Below, piece by piece: positions 5,538-9,062 of a stretch of DNA of 9,062 nucleotides. How positions within the stretch are numbered: the first letter of the stretch is position 1; every line of letters starts with the position of its first letter. Source of the stretch: Planctomycetota bacterium (GTDB taxonomy: Bacteria > Planctomycetota > UBA1135 > GCA-002686595); assembly GCA_029259675.1 (NCBI GenBank), contig JAJDES010000389.1, forward strand, positions 1 through 9,062. Reading direction: 5' to 3'. The notes beneath the pieces were generated by a model. That model was not told where the DNA came from and did no database searches. It was given only the letters and a program-made list of their open reading frames with translations. Both the position numbers and the translations under genes were made by a program.

Positions 5538-6421
5538 TGGTTTTCCTTCAAGATTGCAAGCAGGATGCGGCCCTGATCGGGATTCGCTCGCTTCAAGAGT
5601 TTCCGGATCAGACTTTCACAGGCCCCTCTTGGCAAGCTGATTGCAATGCGTTCGATTTCATCAACATCAACCGGAAGCGCTTTGCTGATCGAAGAGTGTT
5701 CAAAAGCTTCCTCTATGTTCGCTTGGGAACCTCTTGACGCGGAGTAGCTGAGGTAGCGAAGTTGGGATGCGTGCCTTCCCTCAATGAACTCAAGGCCTTC
5801 TTCAGAAGCTTTTCCGTAATCGCGCACGGCCTCTTCAACTCTTCCTACACCGTCGTTTGCGATTGCTCTGGCATGGAGAATTGAAATGCGTAATTCGCCA
5901 TTCTGCGTATTCGGGTCGCTTGAGAGGCAAGCAAGCGAATTGGAATCGTGCCTCTCAAACAGATATTGATAGCCCAATGCCATTCTCGACCATTCAGTTG
6001 GGGAGAGTTGCCTGGCCAGCGTCGCAACATCGGTGAGACTTGGAGTTGTTTTGTCTGACCCCAGAATCTTCTTGATTAGGGACAAGGCATTTTTATCGAT
6101 GCTGGAAGCGCCTCTAATGGACGAAAGTTCGTTTAGATTTGGTTGGCGAGCTTCTCTAAGAATCGGATCGGTTTGAAGCCATTGGGGGGCTTGCGTTTTC
6201 CAGCGCGCATAAAGGTATTGGCGCAGGAAGTCGGCCATTTCTTCGCGGTAGGTGGCGAGGATGTCTTGGGTTAGATCCTGGACGTGCTTTGCTGCGCGAG
6301 TCTCGCCGCGGCGAAGTTGTTGGGAGAATTTGTAGATCTGCTCTGTCAAATCAGCGGGAAGTCCCGCAGTTTGCATTTCTAAGAGGACTTGCTGTTTGCC
6401 CAAGTTGTTTGAGTCATTCAT
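5534..6421 (-). CDS. Hypothetical soluble helical protein with TPR-like segment
   Basis: 295 aa with no signal peptide or membrane segment, so probably cytoplasmic. It is helical throughout, judging from regularly spaced hydrophobics and charged residues. The N-terminal third (residues 1-95) is rich in E/K/R/Q and ends with a Trp-containing stretch (YARWKTQAPQWLQ). A TPR-like helix pair lies at about 180-210 (LHARAIANDGVGRVEEAVRDYGKASEEG), with possible degenerate helical repeats to about 290. Such repeats usually mediate protein-protein contacts; a partner role for the sigma-like protein or the exported peptides is inference only. The ATG at 6421 shares one base with the upstream stop (TAATG) and has a strong AGGAGG (6437-6432) 10 nt upstream. 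Its own stop overlaps the first peptide gene (ATGA). The family is not recognised. It has no zinc-finger or transmembrane anti-sigma features. Confidence 0.85.
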   Translation of the reverse strand: MNDSNNLGKQQVLLEMQTAGLPADLTEQIYKFSQQLRRGETRAAKHVQDLTQDILATYREEMADFLRQYLYARWKTQAPQWLQTDPILREARQPNLNELSSIRGASSIDKNALSLIKKILGSDKTTPSLTDVATLARQLSPTEWSRMALGYQYLFERHDSNSLACLSSDPNTQNGELRISILHARAIANDGVGRVEEAVRDYGKASEEGLEFIEGRHASQLRYLSYSASRGSQANIEEAFEHSSISKALPVDVDEIERIAISLPRGACESLIRKLLKRANPDQGRILLAILKENQ

Positions 6422-7029
6422 TACTGCAATCCCTCCTGCGCCATTCCCTCGTTGATTGAGCGTTGAATTGTGGTGAGGGCCGCTTTGAAGTTGGCTTCAA
6501 CTTGTTCGACTTCCAATCCTTCCGATGCCGCTATTTGAGCTAAATCTTTTTGCTCGATTAAGTGAGCAAAGAAGGCGCGTCTGCTTGCCGCTGGGAGATG
6601 GTTAAAGCTGACACACAGTCTGCAGGCGACCACCGGGGGGACTTCGAAAATGTCAGCAGCGAACCCCCAGCACTCTACTGGGTCTAAGTGTCCAAACTCG
6701 TCGCGACTGAACTCTTGATGGTTTTCATCGTCCTCGGAGAAGACGTGATGCCATGCGGATTGAATCTGTTGACGGAGCCAGCCATCCAAGTCGGCGCCGT
6801 TCTCCCTAAAGTTCAGGCGCAAAGCGATCAGAACTGCCGCCTTTCTTGCGAGCCGCGTGGGCTCAACAAGGAATGAGTGCTCACTAAGGAATGCAGAAAC
6901 TAAAGTGCGGACTTCAAATGGATCGATTCCCCCCAGCAGCATTCCCGCAATTTCCATGGGCAGTCGACCATGAAATTGAATTGCTCTCGGGTCAGCCGGA
7001 TGTTCTGGTTCTCTCTCCCGATCCGTCAT
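6421..7029 (-). CDS. Sigma region 4-like DNA-binding regulator (divergent ECF-type)
   Basis: 202-aa cytoplasmic protein. Residues 141-192 match sigma-70 region 4: FNHLPAASRRAFF, then KDLAQIAASEGLEVEQVEANFKAAL laid out as a helix-turn-helix, ending TTIQRSI. This fold recognises -35 promoter DNA in ECF sigma factors. Upstream, residues 55-105 (RLARKAAVLIALRLNF, then LDGWLRQQIQSAWHHVF) are helical and vaguely region-2-like, but the usual -10-recognition motifs of region 2 are not visible. It may therefore be a divergent sigma factor or a region-4-only regulator. The ATG at 7029 has GAGGAA about 6 nt upstream. It is the first sizeable gene of the coupled set that ends with the exported peptides, so it could control its own operon; no shared promoter motif was found by eye. 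Confidence 0.75.
   Translation of the reverse strand: MTDREREPEHPADPRAIQFHGRLPMEIAGMLLGGIDPFEVRTLVSAFLSEHSFLVEPTRLARKAAVLIALRLNFRENGADLDGWLRQQIQSAWHHVFSEDDENHQEFSRDEFGHLDPVECWGFAADIFEVPPVVACRLCVSFNHLPAASRRAFFAHLIEQKDLAQIAASEGLEVEQVEANFKAALTTIQRSINEGMAQEGLQ
6432..6437 (-). promoter_or_regulatory. Ribosome-binding site of the TPR-like gene
   Basis: AGGAGG on the minus strand lies 10 nt before the ATG at 6421 and inside the end of the sigma-like gene. With the TAATG overlap it points to coupled but strong translation of the TPR-like protein. Confidence 0.7.
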
Positions 7030-7133
7030 GAGGGTTCCTCAAACGGAGGCTTGGCCAGTTGAGCCCTACGCATGACGGCGGCGAGTAGCCGAATGCGATT
7101 AAGCGCCTCTTGTTGATTGCGATCGAAGGACAC
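7026..7133 (-). CDS. Possible 35-aa leader ORF coupled to the sigma-like gene
   Basis: A GTG-initiated frame of 35 codons (MSFDRNQQEALNRIR..., ending KPPFEEPS) stops at a TGA that overlaps the sigma-like gene start as ATGA. The sigma-like gene's Shine-Dalgarno sequence lies inside it. The predicted peptide is one amphipathic helix (about residues 7-27) with a Pro-rich tail and has no cysteine-rich or random look. A TAGGT lies 9 nt before the GTG; an in-frame TTG at 7139 is an alternative, and a stop at 7148-7146 closes the frame upstream. It could be a coupled small protein or a leader; chance is possible at this length. Confidence 0.38.
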   Translation of the reverse strand: MSFDRNQQEALNRIRLLAAVMRRAQLAKPPFEEPS

Positions 7134-7820
7134 ACCCAAGTTTACCTATGCTGAGTGGAGATACGGCGAAGTAGATTCTGATTTCCGCTCGAGAGAATGC
7201 GGGATTTGTGGCGGACGGACCAAGACGCGGATAGGTGCTCTAATTGGTGCTTTGGACGCTCCTTTTCCCTATCACGAGAATCGGGATGCACTACTGATTT
7301 GCAGCAATCACTCAGGATCGGGTTCGCATCGACTTGTAATAAGTGCGGGCGGGCTTTCTTGCGTGGCCCTCATCAAGCCTGAAAGGCTCGCAATCGCTTC
7401 CATGCAATCAACATGCTGCATTGTGGTGGTGGAGCAGGCTCTTCAAAACAGCCCCGTGCGCTCATGCGCCCAGCAAACCATTAATCATGTTGCTCTGCTC
7501 TACATTGCGCCCCGCTTGAGGCTGATTCCGCCCAAGTAAGCTCACGGAAGCTAGTCGGTTTACAATTCTAGGAAGCTGCAGAGTTTGAGCGACACTTTCG
7601 CAGACTGGGCCCTGCCATTTGGGGCATTGAATACGGGAGCATGTAGATTGGAGTAATGCAAGTTGTCGGCATCAATGCGGCTGATCGGACCTAGATGATG
7701 AAGTCCCAGAGTGACTAAAGTTTGTAACTGGAACGCGCGTGCTAAATCTGCATGGGGCGCGCCGCAACCGGATTCTCAGTTGTGCGGCGATATTGTATGG
7801 CGCTTCACTCTTGATCTAGC
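7134..7820. other. About 690-bp region without a convincing gene
   Basis: It lies between the sigma-like operon and the ASCH-like gene and should contain the operon promoter, which could not be assigned. A plus-strand frame of 140 codons (7117-7539, TTG start directly after a stop) has a single CxxC (CGICGG) but no recognisable domain or ribosome-binding site and scattered Cys/Ser/Arg, so it is doubtful. Positions 7540-7820 hold no long frame. A hairpin (CGCCGCA/TGCGGCG with a 2-nt bulge, 7760-7789) lies 32 nt past the ASCH-like stop without a U run. Confidence 0.45.
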
Positions 7821-8399
7821 TCAGTTGCGCAAGTGGCGGAGGACGGATCGGCCTCTGGGGGAGAGGCGGTAGCCAATGTCGAGGCTTTCGGTTAGGCCGA
7901 GTTCTTTTAATCGCCGCACTCGCTGTTTGAATGGCAAGCGCTCTTGCCCAAGCTCAGTAGCCAAATCACCGGCGCGAACAGCGGGGGAGCTATCGATTGC
8001 TTCGAGAATGACCAGCGTCCAGGCACCAGTCTTTGAGCGCTTGTCCATGCGTTCAAGTTTCAGGACAACTTGTTCCAACTCTGATTTGGAAAGCCTCGCT
8101 TTACTTCGCAGGGCGATGCGTTGATCGGGTCCGGCGAGCCGCAAGCGGATGCGGTAGAGCTTTCCTTCTCTCCCTCGCAGCGCTTCCCGCAGTTCTTGCA
8201 AAGAAGCATGACCGGCGCGTTTCGCGTCGCGCTCCGTGAGGTCTGAAGTTGCAATGATGTCCACGGACTCTATAGCCAACTCGCCGGCCGCGGTGCGCAA
8301 TCGGCCTCCGGCGCGAACGGTCGGGCGTTTCCAGCGGCGGAAAGCGAGTGTGATCTTGCCGGCGACGATGCCGTCCAGGGTTGCGCGCTTCAGCAGCAT
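7821..8399 (-). CDS. ASCH-like domain protein with C-terminal winged helix
   Basis: 192 aa, cytoplasmic. Residues 1-90 resemble the ASCH fold, a PUA-related beta-barrel thought to bind RNA or modified nucleotides: LDGIVAGKITLAFRRWKRP, with the GK and RR positions typical of the GxKT.xxR motif, then GELAIESVDII, DLTERDAKRAGHASLQEL and a closing strand YRIRLRL. Residues 120-192 look like a winged helix-turn-helix (AGDLATELGQERLPFKQRVRRLKELGLTESLD, then a GYRLSPRGRSVL wing). Together this suggests a nucleic-acid-binding regulator or RNA-associated protein; the exact role is unknown. The middle section (95-118) is basic and helical. The ATG at 8399 lacks an obvious Shine-Dalgarno sequence. It lies 43 bp downstream of the DUF4136-type gene on the same strand and may be co-transcribed with it. 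Confidence 0.75.
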   Translation of the reverse strand: MLLKRATLDGIVAGKITLAFRRWKRPTVRAGGRLRTAAGELAIESVDIIATSDLTERDAKRAGHASLQELREALRGREGKLYRIRLRLAGPDQRIALRSKARLSKSELEQVVLKLERMDKRSKTGAWTLVILEAIDSSPAVRAGDLATELGQERLPFKQRVRRLKELGLTESLDIGYRLSPRGRSVLRHLRN

Positions 8400-8442
8400 G
8401 GCTTCAGGTTAGCGCCTAGCCCGCAAAGTGCGCTTCCACCCG

Positions 8443-9048
8443 CTAGTTTTGATTTAGGAGCGGTTGGGGGAAGTGGGTCAGTAGGGCTTGGGCGCCGTAG
8501 TTCGCGCGGCGTTGTTTTTCGCTGTCGCTGATGTCCAAGCGGAATCCGGCCATGATGGCTCCGCGCCAAAGCAGGGTTTGATGGCGGCGATCGACGACGT
8601 CCACGATCACGGTTCCCTGGTGGTAATGCAGGTCGTGATTGGTTTCGGATACAGGGAAGTCGATTGGGAAATCTTTGGCGTAGGCTTCGTTCAAGTCCGT
8701 TGCCGAGATTCTTGCGTCGGCAGCGACTGCGTAACTGACCCATAAGTCCGGCTCTTGGCCCGCGCGCTCAAAACCCTTGGCTTCGAGTTCCGTTTGGAGT
8801 GCATTCGTGATGCGCCTGTCAATGGCGGCAAGGTCGAGGTCCAGCGAGTCGGATACCTTGAAGAGTTTCGTATCGAATTCGAAACTTGCGTTGGCGGGGA
8901 CTGAATGCGTTTCGCTCACCAGAATGTGAAAGGAGGCGTCTTGCAACAATTCATTGGCGGGCTTGTCCGACATGGACGAACAGCCAATGGCGCCGATTAG
9001 CGCGGTTCCGGCGGCGAGCCAACCAAGCAATCGTGTTTGAGCTTTCAT
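8443..9048 (-). CDS. DUF4136-type lipoprotein
   Basis: 201-aa predicted lipoprotein. The signal MKAQTRLLGWLAAGTALIGAIGC has a lipobox-like AIG-C with acylation expected at C23; SSMSD follows, where Ser at +2 favours outer-membrane sorting under the Lol rule known for enterobacteria. The mature part fits the DUF4136 (PF13590) pattern: a FEFDTKLFKVSD strand, DRRITNALQTELEAKGFERAGQEPDLWVSY, then GTVIVDVVDRRHQTLLWRGAIMAGF and a C-terminal helix. Members are widespread envelope lipoproteins of unknown function. The ATG at 9048 is preceded by GGAGG with 9-nt spacing at the window edge, so this start is firm. The ASCH-like gene follows on the same strand. Confidence 0.85.
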   Translation of the reverse strand: MKAQTRLLGWLAAGTALIGAIGCSSMSDKPANELLQDASFHILVSETHSVPANASFEFDTKLFKVSDSLDLDLAAIDRRITNALQTELEAKGFERAGQEPDLWVSYAVAADARISATDLNEAYAKDFPIDFPVSETNHDLHYHQGTVIVDVVDRRHQTLLWRGAIMAGFRLDISDSEKQRRANYGAQALLTHFPQPLLNQN

Positions 9049-9057
9049 GATTCGTCG

Positions 9058-9062
9058 CCTCC
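9058..9062 (-). promoter_or_regulatory. Ribosome-binding site of the DUF4136-type gene
   Basis: On the minus strand the window begins with GGAGG, followed by CGACGAATC and then the ATG at 9048. Spacing is 9 nt, a near-consensus Shine-Dalgarno sequence that fixes the start. Any promoter lies beyond the edge. Confidence 0.8.

Larger units (their letters stand above)
4609..5573 (-). repeat. Tandem array of three diverged ~340-bp units
   Basis: The segment encoding the NMHxPM/NLMPM block recurs at 4660-4680, 5000-5020 and 5340-5360: an identical 20-mer (atgttgaccatcggcatga on the plus strand plus a flanking base) with a period of exactly 340 bp. The three stop codons (4609, 4949, 5289) keep the same spacing, as do the starts of copies 2 and 3 (5233, 4893). 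Spacers of 55 bp are alignable, sharing GTCATG and TTGCAA. A related gattgcaag element (plus strand) also lies upstream of copy 1, within the end of the TPR-like gene. This indicates duplication followed by divergence with strong constraint on the C-terminal block. Confidence 0.85.

Noticed and set aside
7117..7539. Plus-strand 140-codon frame with CGICGG
   Set aside because: TTG start directly after a stop, no ribosome-binding site, a single CxxC and no conserved pattern. It also overlaps the likely promoter region and leader ORF of the sigma-like operon.
1..9062. CRISPR array or other short regularly spaced repeats
   Set aside because: No run of near-identical 20-40 bp direct repeats with similar spacers was seen; the only periodic structure is the coding 340-bp array.

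Overview
The window looks like a chromosomal segment of a GC-rich (roughly high-50s percent by eye) Gram-negative-type bacterium with a secretome-heavy gene set. It carries a secreted M64-type peptidase, two lipoprotein-like precursors, a glycine-tailed RRM protein, a divergent sigma-factor-like regulator and an ASCH/winged-helix protein. A lineage such as Planctomycetota, or another phylum with many divergent ECF-like regulators, would fit, but nothing here fixes the taxonomy.

Layout. Positions 1-933 (minus) hold the N-terminal 311 codons of an M64 (IgA-peptidase-like) family protein running off the left edge. Positions 1042-1785 (minus) encode a TIM-barrel sugar isomerase/epimerase-like protein. 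About 600 bp without a convincing gene follow. Then come a plus-strand RRM RNA-binding protein (2395-2697) with a textbook intrinsic terminator (2770-2799), and a complete tRNA-Gly(CCC) with encoded CCA (2916-2991). Positions 3232-3969 (minus) encode an unrecognised exported, lipoprotein-like protein. Positions 3970-4600 contain no intact gene but may hold a decayed IS4-like transposase fragment.

The most interesting part is 4609-7133 (minus), a compact coupled gene set. In transcription order it is: a possible 35-codon leader ORF; a 202-aa protein with a sigma region 4-like C-terminus; a 295-aa soluble helical, TPR-like protein; and three tandem paralogous genes for short exported proteins. 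The exported proteins end in a shared Gly-rich/PPPR linker and a near-invariant C-terminal block containing NLMPMVNMHxPMIG. Start/stop overlaps (ATGA, TAATG, ATGA) link the leader ORF, sigma-like gene, TPR-like gene and first peptide gene. The three peptide genes repeat with an exact 340-bp period. I do not recognise this peptide family. A regulator, a cytoplasmic partner and a triplicated exported peptide together are the best candidate here for an undescribed system.

Positions 7134-7820 contain no convincing gene. Positions 7821-8399 (minus) encode an ASCH-like domain joined to a C-terminal winged helix, and 8443-9048 (minus) encode a DUF4136-type lipoprotein preceded by a strong ribosome-binding site at the right edge. 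Almost every protein gene is on the minus strand; the RRM gene and the tRNA are the exceptions.
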